IMG/VR virus record: IMGVR_UViG_3300043496_000162
Coordinates: 1 to 43,440 of that record
DNA from: a virus
DNA length: 43,440 bases
Direction: 5' to 3' (one strand)
Part shown: one piece after another, positions 15,212 to 22,143 of the stretch
Layout of the letters: every line of letters starts with the position of its first letter
How positions within the stretch are numbered: the stretch's first letter is position 1
Notes under the pieces: model-generated
What the model was told of the DNA's origin: nothing
The model's input: only the letters and a program-made list of their open reading frames with translations
Database searches by the model: none
Made by a program: the position numbers and the translations under genes

Positions 15212-15441
15212 GGCGCGCGACGCTTGAGACCTGCGATACGTTTGTCGAGTTCGGCCACTGTACTTGCTGGCCGAAGTGCGAGCCCAATGCCGACGACGAC
15301 GACGGCACCGACGACGCCGACGCTGACGACGCATGCAAGCTCTGCCACGTCGTGCACTGCACCGACGCCGACGATGATCTTTGCGCCGAGCTCGAACACG
15401 CGCGTCAAGAAGTCGCGCGCGGCGGGAGTGGCGAGCTGTGA
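15208..15441 (+). CDS. Acidic cysteine-rich small protein
   Basis: The GTG start overlaps the preceding stop (GTGA). The 77-residue product has six or more cysteines and a striking acidic centre: CTCWPKCEPNADDDDGTDDA, followed by CKLCHVVHCTD. The CxCxxxC and CxxCxxxHC groupings suggest one or two metal sites flanking a poly-Asp loop. The function is unknown. The next gene is coupled by another GTGA. Confidence 0.6.
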   Translation: MRRATLETCDTFVEFGHCTCWPKCEPNADDDDGTDDADADDACKLCHVVHCTDADDDLCAELEHARQEVARGGSGEL

Positions 15442-15599
15442 GCCGCGCGGCCCTCGCTCTCGCCTTGCTCGCGGCCGGGTACGTCGCCGGCACGCTCATG
15501 CCGCACGCAAGCGCGGCCGACGCGCTGAGCGGCGTTGTCGCCGAGCTGCGCGGCATTCGAGGCGAGCTCGCTCAGATACGTCGGGCGGTGGAGCGGTGA
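15438..15599 (+). CDS. Small membrane-anchored or exported protein
   Basis: The GTG at 15438 overlaps the previous stop and gives 53 residues. The first 22 residues are hydrophobic (MSRAALALALLAAGYVAGTL), consistent with a membrane anchor or signal peptide; an MPHASAADA stretch follows that could be a signal peptidase site. The rest is a helix with heptad character (LRGIRGELAQIRRAVE). Its stop overlaps the next GTG. It may be a small inner-membrane or periplasmic protein, possibly acting on the envelope during lysogeny; this is inference. Confidence 0.6.
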   Translation: MSRAALALALLAAGYVAGTLMPHASAADALSGVVAELRGIRGELAQIRRAVER

Positions 15600-15859
15600 G
15601 CGAGCCAGCCCGTTGCGGCCGGTGCCGGCACACCGCGCGAAGCCACCTGCTCGGCCAGATCGTCGGCTGCTCGCTCGGCATGCCCGATCCCGGGTGCGAG
15701 TGTTGCCTCGGCCTCGTCGAGCCGTTGTGCGCATGGTGCGGCGATCCGATCGAGGGTGAGCCGCGCGTGTTTTGCGACGTCATTTGCGATGAGCATTGGG
15801 AGCTCGAGCAACCGCGACTCAGGCAAGCGCGGCTCGACGCGGCCCGGGTGAGGCGCTGA
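15596..15859 (+). CDS. Zinc-finger-like cysteine-rich protein
   Basis: The GTG start overlaps the preceding stop, giving 87 residues. Three cysteine groups are seen: CGRCRHTARSHLLG, then CECCLG, and CAWCGDPIEGEPRVFCDVIC. The last resembles the C4 knuckle found in small zinc-ribbon proteins ('CxxCG..........FCS..C'). It probably binds two zinc ions and could bind nucleic acid. No closer assignment can be made. Confidence 0.65.
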   Translation: MSEPARCGRCRHTARSHLLGQIVGCSLGMPDPGCECCLGLVEPLCAWCGDPIEGEPRVFCDVICDEHWELEQPRLRQARLDAARVRR

Positions 15860-15884
15860 GCATCGCGCATGCTAGAAGCGCTAG

Positions 15885-16157
15885 GTGCCTGCACCGAGCC
15901 CTATCGCCCGCATTATCAGCGACGCAACCGAGGCCGCGATCGTCGGCGCGGGGTGGCGCGAGTACAAGATCGACGTCGAGCACGGCGACTCACCCGCGCC
16001 GATCGTGCGGGTGCGAGTTCGGGTGCCGTGGTGGCGCGGGCTGTGGTTTGATCCGCTCGCCCTCGAGACGCGGGTGCTACGGCTGCTCGAGATGCTCGCG
16101 ACGACGGATCGACGACGGCTCACCTATCGCGTGCACGTCGAGCGGCTCGCGGCCTGA
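15885..16157 (+). CDS. Small hypothetical protein, last gene of rightward operon
   Basis: The GTG at 15885 gives 90 residues; the ribosome binding site is weak. The sequence is a helix-strand-helix arrangement, IARIISDATEAAIVGAGWRE then IVRVRVRVPWWRGLWF and a helix with TRVLRLLEMLATTDRRRL. The alternating Val/Arg strand followed by WW is distinctive, but I know no family. It ends 5 bp before the end of the leftward lipoprotein gene (convergent). Confidence 0.55.
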   Translation: MPAPSPIARIISDATEAAIVGAGWREYKIDVEHGDSPAPIVRVRVRVPWWRGLWFDPLALETRVLRLLEMLATTDRRRLTYRVHVERLAA

Positions 16158-16161
16158 GCTC

Positions 16162-16770
16162 TCACCCGCACGCGACGTGGTGCATAGGGATCGGGCTCAG
16201 CATGTAGAGCGGCCCGGTGCACATGTCCGGCCCGGTGCACTCGACGAAGAGCGGATTGCCGCACACCGAGCCGACGCCGACGAGCGGTGAGCCCGTGCAT
16301 ACGTGCGTCGTCGAGCGCCCGGCGCCGGTGCTCATGATCGTGAACCGCGCGCGCTCGAGCTGAGCCACCGAGGCCGTGAGGTGCACGCGGCCCATGATCG
16401 CCTCGCTCGCGAGGATGCAGCCCGCCGCGCTGAGCTCGGCCGCGGTGACGCACCGATGCTCGAACAGGGTGCCCGTCACCGTGCCGGGCGAGGCGCATGA
16501 GCCCGCGGTGCGCACCTGCACCACCTCACGGCCCGCGTCACCGCGCCCGGCGTCGGCCACCGCGACGGGCGCTCGAGCGTCGGGTGCGTTGAGCGGTTGC
16601 CCGGCGTCGACGGCCGGCAAGGCCACCACCGCGCGCGTGTCGACGACGGCCTCGCCCGCGTCGGCGAGCTCGAGGATCGCGGCGTCGTCGTCGGGTTCGG
16701 GGTAGTGGGCTCCCGACTCGTCGCCGCACGCGGAAAGGATGAGCAGCAAGGCGAGTGAGTGTCGACGCAT
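16162..16770 (-). CDS. Predicted lipoprotein (moron-type, possible exclusion or host-surface factor)
   Basis: The 202-residue product starts MRRHSLALLLILSACGDESG. A basic n-region, a hydrophobic h-region and the lipobox LSAC (cleavage before Cys15) indicate export and lipidation. Residues 20-85 are a disordered Asp/Ala-rich linker (DADAG-type words). The C-terminal 115 residues hold eight cysteines (SCASPGTVTG, HRCVTAAE, GCILAS, VCTGSPLVGVGSVCG, ECTGPDMCTGP), suggesting a disulphide-stabilised domain outside the cytoplasm. This layout is frequent in Myxococcota lipoproteins. Standing at the end of an early leftward operon, it is a candidate for a lysogenic conversion or superinfection-exclusion protein. 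The function is inferred. Confidence 0.7.
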   Translation of the reverse strand: MRRHSLALLLILSACGDESGAHYPEPDDDAAILELADAGEAVVDTRAVVALPAVDAGQPLNAPDARAPVAVADAGRGDAGREVVQVRTAGSCASPGTVTGTLFEHRCVTAAELSAAGCILASEAIMGRVHLTASVAQLERARFTIMSTGAGRSTTHVCTGSPLVGVGSVCGNPLFVECTGPDMCTGPLYMLSPIPMHHVACG

Positions 16771-16806
16771 GACGAGGTTATCGGCCGGCGCTCGCGCGAA
16801 CTGAAA

Positions 16807-17541
16807 TCAGAACGTGCGAACGCCGCCTTCGGTGTACTGCGCCTCGACAAAGACAACCGCCGAGCCGATGCCGGTGATCGTGCACTCGGCGGTGTAGTAG
16901 CGGGCCGCACGGTCAGCGGTCTCAGACATCCCGACTGAGAGTATGTCGCCGGTTGAGGTGCCCGTTCCCGTGTCGCCCGCGCCGATCTCTGTCACCGTCG
17001 GCCAACCTCCCGCGAGATCCGCAACGTGTTTGAACACGCGCAGATCGACGGTGCCGCCACCACCACCGCCGAACCGCACACCCGCGCGAACGTTGAGCAG
17101 CGTCGCCGTGCTCGGGATGGGTAGTGGGAACATGACAACCGCGGGCGAGGCGCTGTTCGAAAAAAGCCGGCCGCCCGTGCCGCCCGTGCCATCCGTAAGA
17201 CTGATCTCCGACGAGCTACCGTAGTCCGGCACTCCCATGTGTAGCGGCACGAGCACCGTGCGCACGCGGTTTGAGCCGTAGTTGTACTCGCTCGACGCAT
17301 CGTTGATCACGACACCTTGCGAGCAGTACAGCGGCTCGAGATCGTCTGAGTTGAATTCGACTGAGCCCGTGAACACGTGGTCGGCCGCGTCGCTCCCGTC
17401 GAGTCTGTTTTTCAGGTTGAACGTGCGGTCGGCGAGCGCTTGAAATGCACCCTCGACGCTCGACGCTTTGCGATCGTCGCCGGGCTCGGGCACCGTCACG
17501 GGTGAGGTAAACGCGTCTACATCGGTCAAGTCGCTTGGCAT
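16807..17541 (-). CDS. Phage hypothetical protein, beta-rich, structural-like
   Basis: This 244-residue protein starts MPSDLTDVDAFTSPVTVPEP, followed by a helix (GAFQALADRTFNLKNRLDG) that resembles the N-terminus of oligomerising phage fibre-type or virion-associated proteins. The remainder is Gly/Ser/Thr-rich and beta (SSEISLTDGTGGTGGRLF, VRAGVRFGGGGGGTVDLRVF, YYTAECTITGIGSAVVFVEA), like a jelly-roll. It lies in an early operon between the exonuclease (16-bp overlap) and the lipoprotein, far from the tail genes. It may be an accessory or moron-type adhesin. No family name can be given. Confidence 0.6.
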   Translation of the reverse strand: MPSDLTDVDAFTSPVTVPEPGDDRKASSVEGAFQALADRTFNLKNRLDGSDAADHVFTGSVEFNSDDLEPLYCSQGVVINDASSEYNYGSNRVRTVLVPLHMGVPDYGSSSEISLTDGTGGTGGRLFSNSASPAVVMFPLPIPSTATLLNVRAGVRFGGGGGGTVDLRVFKHVADLAGGWPTVTEIGAGDTGTGTSTGDILSVGMSETADRAARYYTAECTITGIGSAVVFVEAQYTEGGVRTF

Positions 17542-18242
17542 GGTTTCCCCTCGTCGAAGTTGAGCTCGCGTTGCGCCTCTTTCGCCGCCACTCGAGCGCG
17601 AAACTTTTCGTAGTCTCGATCCTGCTCAGCCCGCTTTTGCTCGATGTACCCGAGCATGCGCCCGAGCGTGACGTCGGCCCGCACCTTGTCGAGCCGCACG
17701 AGCTCGGTGAGCAGGCGGCCGACGGCTCGCACGTCGCCGAGCGCGTTGTGTGCCTCGCCCTCGAGCATCGGCACACCCCACCGCTCGCACACGCGCGCGA
17801 GCTTGTGACGGCCTGAGCCTTTCTCGTACCGGTCAAGCGAGCGGATGATCACAAGCGGATCGATCCACCGCTGCTCGGGCTCGAACAACGGGCAATCGGT
17901 GCCGACGATGAAACGATGCAGGATCGGCTTATCGTACGTGCCGCCGTTGTACCCGCACGGCAACGCACCGTCGGCGAGGCGCCACAGCTCGTGCGCGACG
18001 TCGACGAGCTCGGGCGCGTCGGCCACCTGCTCGTCAGTGATGCCGTGGATCTCGGCGGCCGACGACGGGATCGGGATGCCCGGCCGGATGAGCGAGTAAA
18101 AGAGCCCTCGCTCGATGCCCTGCTCGAGCCTGAGTGCCGCGACGCTCACCGGCATCGCCTCGAGCGGATCAACGCCGGTTGTCTCGAAATCGAGGATCAC
18201 GAGCGGGTAAGACCACCACTCGCGCAACGGATCGAGCAACAC
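17526..18242 (-). CDS. DnaQ-like 3'-5' exonuclease (DEDDh)
   Basis: The 238-residue product carries the three exonuclease motifs: LVILDFETTG (Exo I, Asp18 and Glu20), YNGGTYDKPIL (Exo II, Asp) and GEAHNALGDVRA (Exo III, His and Asp with H-x4-D spacing). It is a DEDDh-type 3'-5' exonuclease related to DnaQ/RNase T. In this setting it most likely trims DNA ends during replication or recombination. A charged C-terminal helix follows (YIEQKRAEQDRDYEKFRARV). It overlaps the next leftward gene by 16 bp. No polymerase gene is found in the window, so it should serve host polymerase or recombination. Confidence 0.9.
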   Translation of the reverse strand: MLLDPLREWWSYPLVILDFETTGVDPLEAMPVSVAALRLEQGIERGLFYSLIRPGIPIPSSAAEIHGITDEQVADAPELVDVAHELWRLADGALPCGYNGGTYDKPILHRFIVGTDCPLFEPEQRWIDPLVIIRSLDRYEKGSGRHKLARVCERWGVPMLEGEAHNALGDVRAVGRLLTELVRLDKVRADVTLGRMLGYIEQKRAEQDRDYEKFRARVAAKEAQRELNFDEGKPCQAT

Positions 18243-18251
18243 GGCTGAGCC

Positions 18252-18524
18252 TCACACGTTCGTTTCGCCGCGGCCGTAGAAGAGCGGCGGCACGTAGTCA
18301 GCGGCCGGCACCTGTTCGCGCAACGGCGGATCGAGCTCGCTGGCATTCTCGAGCAGCTCGAGCAGCTGTATTACCGCGAACAGCTCGATCCCCTCGGCCT
18401 TCATGGCGCGCACGAGCGCGATCGCGTGATGCTTGCTACCCGCCTCGAGCATCACGCCGCACGCGTGAAGGGCGCTCGCGATCTCAACGCAGTGCGGGCA
18501 CAACTTGACGGTCGATCTCGACAT
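18252..18524 (-). CDS. Small hypothetical protein
   Basis: The ATG at 18524 is preceded by AGAGGA on the minus strand. The 90-residue product begins with a CPHC motif (KLCPHCVEIASALHACGVML), then helices HHAIALVRAMKAEGIELFAV and IQLLELLENASELDPP. The CxxC may be structural or metal-binding. It is separated from the preceding gene by 60 bp, so it may have its own translation signal but probably no separate promoter. The function is unknown. Confidence 0.65.
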   Translation of the reverse strand: MSRSTVKLCPHCVEIASALHACGVMLEAGSKHHAIALVRAMKAEGIELFAVIQLLELLENASELDPPLREQVPAADYVPPLFYGRGETNV

Positions 18525-18584
18525 TCTCGATCCTCTCTTTCTCGGGCGCGAGTCTCACCCGCACTCGATCGCGTACGCAAGCGA

Positions 18585-19106
18585 CTAACCGTTGCTCGGT
18601 GGGCGAGCCGCACCTTGCCCCTCGGTGGGGTGCCGCTCGATCTCGGGTTTGCGCTGCTCAACCGCGCGCACGGCGTGCAACGTCATTTGCATTGGACGCT
18701 TACGAGGCAACTTCACCTCGACGACGCGATCCTCTTTGAGCTCGGGCGATCCCCATATGCGCACCGCGGGCTCGCCTTTCTGTGAGCCGCTCTCGACGGT
18801 GCCCCTGTACAGGGTGATCTTGCGGCCGGCCCACTGCTCGAGCGTGCGGCCGAACATCTCGCGCAAACACAGGCCGTTCGTTTTGTTGAGTGCGAGCTGA
18901 TAGGGCACCTCGACGAAGACGATCACCCCTTTGACCTTCTCGATACCCTTATCGTCTTGCAGACGATCGACCGTTACCTCTTTGATCGTGAGCGTCGGGC
19001 GCTTGTCGCCGAGCTGTCCCGCTTTCAAAAACCGGCCCGGGTACAGCTCATCCCAATCGAGCGGCTTTTTCATCGGCGGGCCGTTGCCGGGTGGTGGCTG
19101 GTTCAC
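18585..19106 (-). CDS. Conserved phage protein of the recombination module, OB-like
   Basis: The GTG start overlaps the stop of the nuclease gene (GTGA). The 173-residue protein contains WDELYPGRFLKAGQLGDKRP, then TLTIKEVTVDRLQDD, LNKTNGLCLREMFG and WAGRKITLYRGTVES. I know this pattern from phage proteins encoded beside RecE/Cas4-like nucleases or recombinases. The alternating beta strands of the first 130 residues suggest a nucleic-acid-binding OB fold. Together with the upstream PD-(D/E)XK nuclease it likely takes part in recombination or replication. The C-terminus is basic and disordered. Function inferred. Confidence 0.75.
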   Translation of the reverse strand: MNQPPPGNGPPMKKPLDWDELYPGRFLKAGQLGDKRPTLTIKEVTVDRLQDDKGIEKVKGVIVFVEVPYQLALNKTNGLCLREMFGRTLEQWAGRKITLYRGTVESGSQKGEPAVRIWGSPELKEDRVVEVKLPRKRPMQMTLHAVRAVEQRKPEIERHPTEGQGAARPPSNG

Positions 19107-19963
19107 GGTGCATCTCCCATTTCGAGCCCGAGATCCGTCAGATCGTTTTGCTCATCGGGATCACGCCATTTCGGCAACCTGAGTGTGCGCTCGCTCGTCG
19201 GCGATTGCCCGAGCCACAGTCCCGACTTGCGACAGTCGGCGAGCTTGCCGAGCATCTCGCGGTAAATCTCGCGGCCGGTGTCGAGCACCTCGGCGAGGTC
19301 GTAAACAATGACGTCGTGCGGCTCGACGTTCTCAACCGCGATGCACTTGCCATAGAGCGTGCGGCCGGTGATCGCCTCATACCCGTCGCTGTAAAACGCG
19401 GCCTGTACATCGTACTCGCGCTTGGCAAACGCCGACTCGAAAGCCCACGGGCTCACGTCGCGCGCGGTCTTGATCTCGATGAGCACGTCGGGCACCGAGA
19501 GCGACAGGCCGTCGAGCCGCGCTTTGCACAGGATGCCCGTCACCTTGTCTCGCCACACGAGGATCGGCTCGGTGACGCACTTGGCGAGGTAGCGCATTGC
19601 CAAGCGGCTCGCGTGGATCGCTTGCCGGATGCGCACGGCCGCGTCGACGTCGCGTTGCTTGACGATCTGACGGTTTGAGTGCAGCTCGAGGAATTCGTCG
19701 AACGCTTTGCCCTTGAAATCGTCCTTCTTGCCCTCGGGTGCCCACACCGCGAAATCAAGCTCGAGGCGCTCAGGCTCGAGCAAGAGACAATGCGCGAGCG
19801 AGCCGAGGCGCATCGGCTCACTGCTCTCAGTGTTGTCGCTCTCGAGCTTGTGTTTGTAGTGCAGCGGGCTCTTGCCGATGGCTTTGAGCGTCGACTGATT
19901 CACGGCCTCGATCGCGTCATAGTCGACGTCGGCGCGTTTGTAGATGCCGGGCTCGAGGATCAT
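19103..19963 (-). CDS. PD-(D/E)XK nuclease (RecE/Cas4-like exonuclease)
   Basis: The 286-residue product fits the exodeoxyribonuclease VIII/PDDEXK-like phage family. It begins VNQSTLKAIGKSPLHYKHKL (family N-terminal helix), then GSLAHCLLLEPERLE (about 53-67, the G-x-x-x-H motif), CKARLDGLSLSVPDVLIEIK (Asp and E-x-K catalytic core), followed by KTARD and AFYSDGYEAI (the Q/Y helix region). It would resect double-stranded DNA ends for recombination by annealing. The coupled downstream gene (18585-19106) may bind the exposed strand; no RecT/Redbeta-type annealing protein is otherwise recognised. Both ends overlap neighbouring genes by 4 bp. Confidence 0.88.
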   Translation of the reverse strand: MILEPGIYKRADVDYDAIEAVNQSTLKAIGKSPLHYKHKLESDNTESSEPMRLGSLAHCLLLEPERLELDFAVWAPEGKKDDFKGKAFDEFLELHSNRQIVKQRDVDAAVRIRQAIHASRLAMRYLAKCVTEPILVWRDKVTGILCKARLDGLSLSVPDVLIEIKTARDVSPWAFESAFAKREYDVQAAFYSDGYEAITGRTLYGKCIAVENVEPHDVIVYDLAEVLDTGREIYREMLGKLADCRKSGLWLGQSPTSERTLRLPKWRDPDEQNDLTDLGLEMGDAP

Positions 19964-20154
19964 GCGCGCCTCTCGATCGCCGCGCTGAGCTCGTCGAGGT
20001 GGTCACCCTTGATCGAGAAACAGTGCGGCATGTGCTCGAGCCACACCATGGTGAGCGGCTCATCACTCGGGTAAGAGAGATCGAGGCGATACGCGCGCAC
20101 GTGCTCGATGAGCAGCACGGTATCGCCGAGCCTGAGTGTGCGGCCCGTCGTCAT
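19960..20154 (-). CDS. Small hypothetical protein upstream of nuclease gene
   Basis: This 64-residue protein overlaps its neighbours on both sides by 4 bp. It is beta-rich (TLRLGDTVLLIEHVRAYRLD, MVWLEHMPHCFSIKG) with a short C-terminal helix ELSAAIERR. No family is recognised. The conserved coupling supports a real gene; a role in the recombination module is possible. Confidence 0.6.
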   Translation of the reverse strand: MTTGRTLRLGDTVLLIEHVRAYRLDLSYPSDEPLTMVWLEHMPHCFSIKGDHLDELSAAIERRA

Positions 20155-20780
20155 ACCGCGTACTCACGCAAGTCGCGCGGGTGCACGTGGTGCTCAGTGC
20201 CGTCGTCGGCTTTGACGAGCACCTCGCCGCATACCTGCTCTTCCTCGACGGTGCCGAGCCATGACGTGCACTCTTCTTCGTCGGCGACGATGACGCGATC
20301 ACCCGGGCGTAGCGCCCTCGGTGCCGCCGCGTCGATCGCGAGATAGTCGAGATGCAGGCGGGCATAGTCGAGCGCGTTTTCGGCGCATCGGATGAGCTCG
20401 AGCGCCTCGTGCCGTTTGAGCTGCTGATCGGCCGGGAGTGCCGAGGCCGGCGTGTAGTAAGAGCCCGACGGCCTGCACTTGTCGCGGCCCATGCTCCCGA
20501 TGCGCTCGAGCTGCTCGAACACATCGCCGATCGCGCGTTGCGCGAGGTGTTGCAGTGGTATCGGTTCCGGCATCTTCCCCCCCTTGCCATCGAGCCCGAG
20601 CCATCCGGCGCCGAGCAGTGTGTGTGCCACTGGAAACAGGCCACCGCCGAGCGATTGCGCCTCGTGCGTGAGCGCGCGCTCGTCGGCCCCCGCGTACCAC
20701 CGCTCGCACGCCTCACACGTGCACGTCGGATCGTCGTGCAAGTCGGCGAGCCACTCATCACAGTCGATCGAGATGCTCAC
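20151..20780 (-). CDS. Hypothetical protein with CxC-C motif and C-terminal SH3-like domain
   Basis: The 209-residue product has an N-terminal DDPTCTCEACERWY cluster (CxCxxC, possible zinc site), a helical middle (LKRHEALELIRCAENALDY), and a C-terminal small barrel-like unit: LRPGDRVIVADEEECTSWLG, then EVLVKADDGTEHHVHPRDLR. The end resembles KOW/SH3-type modules that bind nucleic acid or protein. It is coupled by 4-bp overlaps to genes on both sides in the leftward early operon. No named family. Confidence 0.6.
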   Translation of the reverse strand: MSISIDCDEWLADLHDDPTCTCEACERWYAGADERALTHEAQSLGGGLFPVAHTLLGAGWLGLDGKGGKMPEPIPLQHLAQRAIGDVFEQLERIGSMGRDKCRPSGSYYTPASALPADQQLKRHEALELIRCAENALDYARLHLDYLAIDAAAPRALRPGDRVIVADEEECTSWLGTVEEEQVCGEVLVKADDGTEHHVHPRDLREYAV

Positions 20781-21025
20781 GACGCACCCTCACGAGCCGC
20801 GGCGATGCGCTTCAAGATCGTCGCGTACACCGAGCGCACAAAGCCCTCGAGCTCGCGCCCGTGGAACGTCGCGGCCTCGATGCCGTCGATCTCGCGCTCG
20901 AATGTGAGGCCGATCGTGACAGTCACGCGCTCGATGCGCGCGGTCTCAGTCTCGAGCACCTCGAGCTCGACGGTGGCTTGCGCGTCGTCGAGCTGAGCTA
21001 CGGTGGCGCCGATGAGCGTGAACAC
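20777..21025 (-). CDS. Small protein, first gene of leftward early operon (leaderless candidate)
   Basis: The 82-residue product starts at a GTG at 21025, only 7 bases after the putative -10 box of the leftward promoter, so the mRNA should have little or no leader. It contains two beta stretches (ATVELEVLETETARIERVTV, TIGLTFEREIDGIEA) and a C-terminal helix FVRSVYATILKRIAAA. No family is recognised. Being the first product of the early leftward promoter, it may be a regulator or a recombination accessory. Confidence 0.6.
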   Translation of the reverse strand: MFTLIGATVAQLDDAQATVELEVLETETARIERVTVTIGLTFEREIDGIEAATFHGRELEGFVRSVYATILKRIAAAREGAS

Positions 21026-21030
21026 GCTTG

Positions 21031-21062
21031 GCGTTATAACGCCGCGTTACAACGCGTCGCAA
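21031..21062 (-). promoter_or_regulatory. Leftward early promoter with tandem operators (OL-like)
   Basis: Two 12-bp operators lie 13 bp apart: GCGTTATAACGC (21031-21042, perfect palindrome) and GCGTTACAACGC (21044-21055, one change). On the minus strand a -35-like TTGCGA (21062-21057) is 18 bp from TATAAC (21038-21033), which lies inside the perfect operator. The leftward gene starts at 21025, close to the expected start of transcription. The same operator pair occurs at 22119-22143. Repressor bound here would cover the -10 box. The arrangement corresponds to lambda OL/PL. Confidence 0.7.
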
Positions 21063-21068
21063 GCGCTC

Positions 21069-21305
21069 TTACAACGGCGCGGCGAAACTTGTGCCCGCAA
21101 GAGCCGACGCGGCGACGCGCGCACTCGCCGGCATGATGAGCGAGCGGTGCGCGATGCGCGCGATCTCGAGCTCAGTTGCGGCCGGGCCGAGCTCGAGCAC
21201 GCGGCCGAAAGGGTACTCGCGCACGACGGCACCGCCAGTCTTGACTGCGCGCAACGAAAACCCGGCCGCACGAGCGAGCTCGCGTGCGGTGTAAGCATGC
21301 AACAT
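21069..21305 (-). CDS. Small protein with MerR/HTH-like N-terminus
   Basis: The ATG at 21305 follows AGAGGGG on the minus strand and gives 78 residues; a GTG two codons earlier is the alternative. YTARELARAAGFSLRAVKTG near the start looks like a MerR/excisionase-type helix-turn-helix. The remainder (VVREYPFGRVLELGPAATEL) could form the wing. It sits between the repressor gene and the leftward operator pair and is transcribed leftward. It may be a second regulator of the switch (CII/Cox-like in position), but this is inference. Confidence 0.6.
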   Translation of the reverse strand: MLHAYTARELARAAGFSLRAVKTGGAVVREYPFGRVLELGPAATELEIARIAHRSLIMPASARVAASALAGTSFAAPL

Positions 21306-21331
21306 GGCCACCCCTCTTACTTTCGCGCCTT

Positions 21332-21351
21332 CTGACTCCCCCCGGAGTCAG
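21332..21351. terminator. Perfect hairpin between switch genes, possible terminator or operator
   Basis: CTGACTCC (21332-21339) pairs perfectly with GGAGTCAG (21344-21351) across CCCC. Two further GTCAG/TCAG repeats follow on the plus strand. It lies between the end of the repressor gene (21426) and the next leftward gene (21305). No T-run follows in either direction, so it may instead act as a factor-dependent terminator or as an operator for the small HTH protein. Confidence 0.4.
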
Positions 21352-21425
21352 TCAGTCAGATTGCAGCACGGTAGCGATCGTGGGGCACACCTCGCAAGCG
21401 CGAAAGCGGACTGAGCGCACACGCA

Positions 21426-22055
21426 TCACCGGCGTCGAAGTGGTGGTTTCAGCGCGAGTGTGCGGTCGAGCTCGGCGTTGAGCTCGGCGACGTCGACGAT
21501 CTCGTCAAGCGGGATTGCACCTAGCAGCGCGAGCGCAACGGCCTCGTACAACGCGACGCTCGGCCGTATCGCCGCGTCTATGAAGCGAATTGAGCGGATC
21601 AGATTCCAATGCTCAGGCGTGAGGTGCGCGGCGATGGGCCGTTGCTTGAACAGCTCGAGCACCGCGCGCGCCTCGGTGTCGCGGCGTTGCACGCTCACCC
21701 TGACCGGCCTCGTCGTCGGCCGCGGTGACGCCGTGTCGAGCGGGTGTCGCTCAGGATGCGCGTGCGTGAGCGCGTCGGGCTCGAGGCCGAGGGCCGCACA
21801 CGCAATGGCTTGATTGTCCGGCGTGAATTCGAAGCCAGCGCACCACCGGTACACGTTGTGATACCCGACGCCACACCAGATCGCGAAATCGGTGCGCCCG
21901 ATCTTGCGCGACTTGAGCAGTGCCGCGAGCCGCTTGCCCTCTTTGAGCCACCCGGGCTGACGTGGCTCGCGTTTCGGCTGTTTTCTAGGCGTTTTCGTAG
22001 CTCGTGAAACGACCGATCGGGGCATGGCGCGCATTGTGATCGCACGGCGGCACAC
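21426..22055 (-). CDS. HTH repressor of the lysogeny switch (Cro/CI-type N-terminus)
   Basis: The GTG at 22055 is chosen because AAAGGGA lies nine bases upstream; an ATG at 22034 and a GTG at 22115 also exist. The product is about 209 residues. Residues about 30-80 (KEGKRLAALLKSRKIGRTDF, then AIWCGVGYHNVYRWCAGFEF, then AIACAALGLEPDAL) fit an XRE/Cro-type HTH. The N-terminus is basic and disordered. The C-terminal 100 residues are helical and lack the Ser-Lys protease domain of lambda/LexA-type repressors, so induction by RecA-driven self-cleavage is not expected. The gene faces the Cro/YdaS-like gene across an operator pair and is the most likely prophage repressor. Binding to the 12-mer operators is inferred. 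Confidence 0.65.
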   Translation of the reverse strand: MCRRAITMRAMPRSVVSRATKTPRKQPKREPRQPGWLKEGKRLAALLKSRKIGRTDFAIWCGVGYHNVYRWCAGFEFTPDNQAIACAALGLEPDALTHAHPERHPLDTASPRPTTRPVRVSVQRRDTEARAVLELFKQRPIAAHLTPEHWNLIRSIRFIDAAIRPSVALYEAVALALLGAIPLDEIVDVAELNAELDRTLALKPPLRRR

Positions 22056-22099
22056 CGGGCAAGATCCCTTTGCATTGCGTATGGGATCTCTCGTCGCGC

Positions 22100-22143
22100 T
22101 TGTGGTGCGTCGCACGTGGCGTTATAACGCCGCGTTATGACGC
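22100..22143 (+). promoter_or_regulatory. Rightward early promoter with tandem operators (OR-like)
   Basis: Operators GCGTTATAACGC (22119-22130) and GCGTTATGACGC (22132-22143) repeat the spacing (13 bp) and sequence of the pair at 21031-21055. A -35-like TTGTGG (22100-22105) is 17 bp from TATAAC (22123-22128), inside the first operator. The second operator covers the ATG at 22137 of the downstream gene, so repressor would block both the -10 box and the start of transcription. The repressor gene begins leftward of this site. Confidence 0.7.

Noticed and set aside
16162-16770. Lipoprotein as an outer-membrane spanin
   Set aside because: It is far from the lysis cassette, transcribed in the opposite direction and much longer than o-spanins, with a Cys-rich globular domain.
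17514-17521. Single CGTCTACA as a fourth partition site
   Set aside because: It is an isolated unit inside a coding region with no neighbouring units in register.
22119-22143. GCGTTATAACGC as a chance palindrome
   Set aside because: A second, matching tandem pair with the same 13-bp spacing lies at 21031-21055, both overlapping likely -10 boxes, so chance was rejected in favour of operators.
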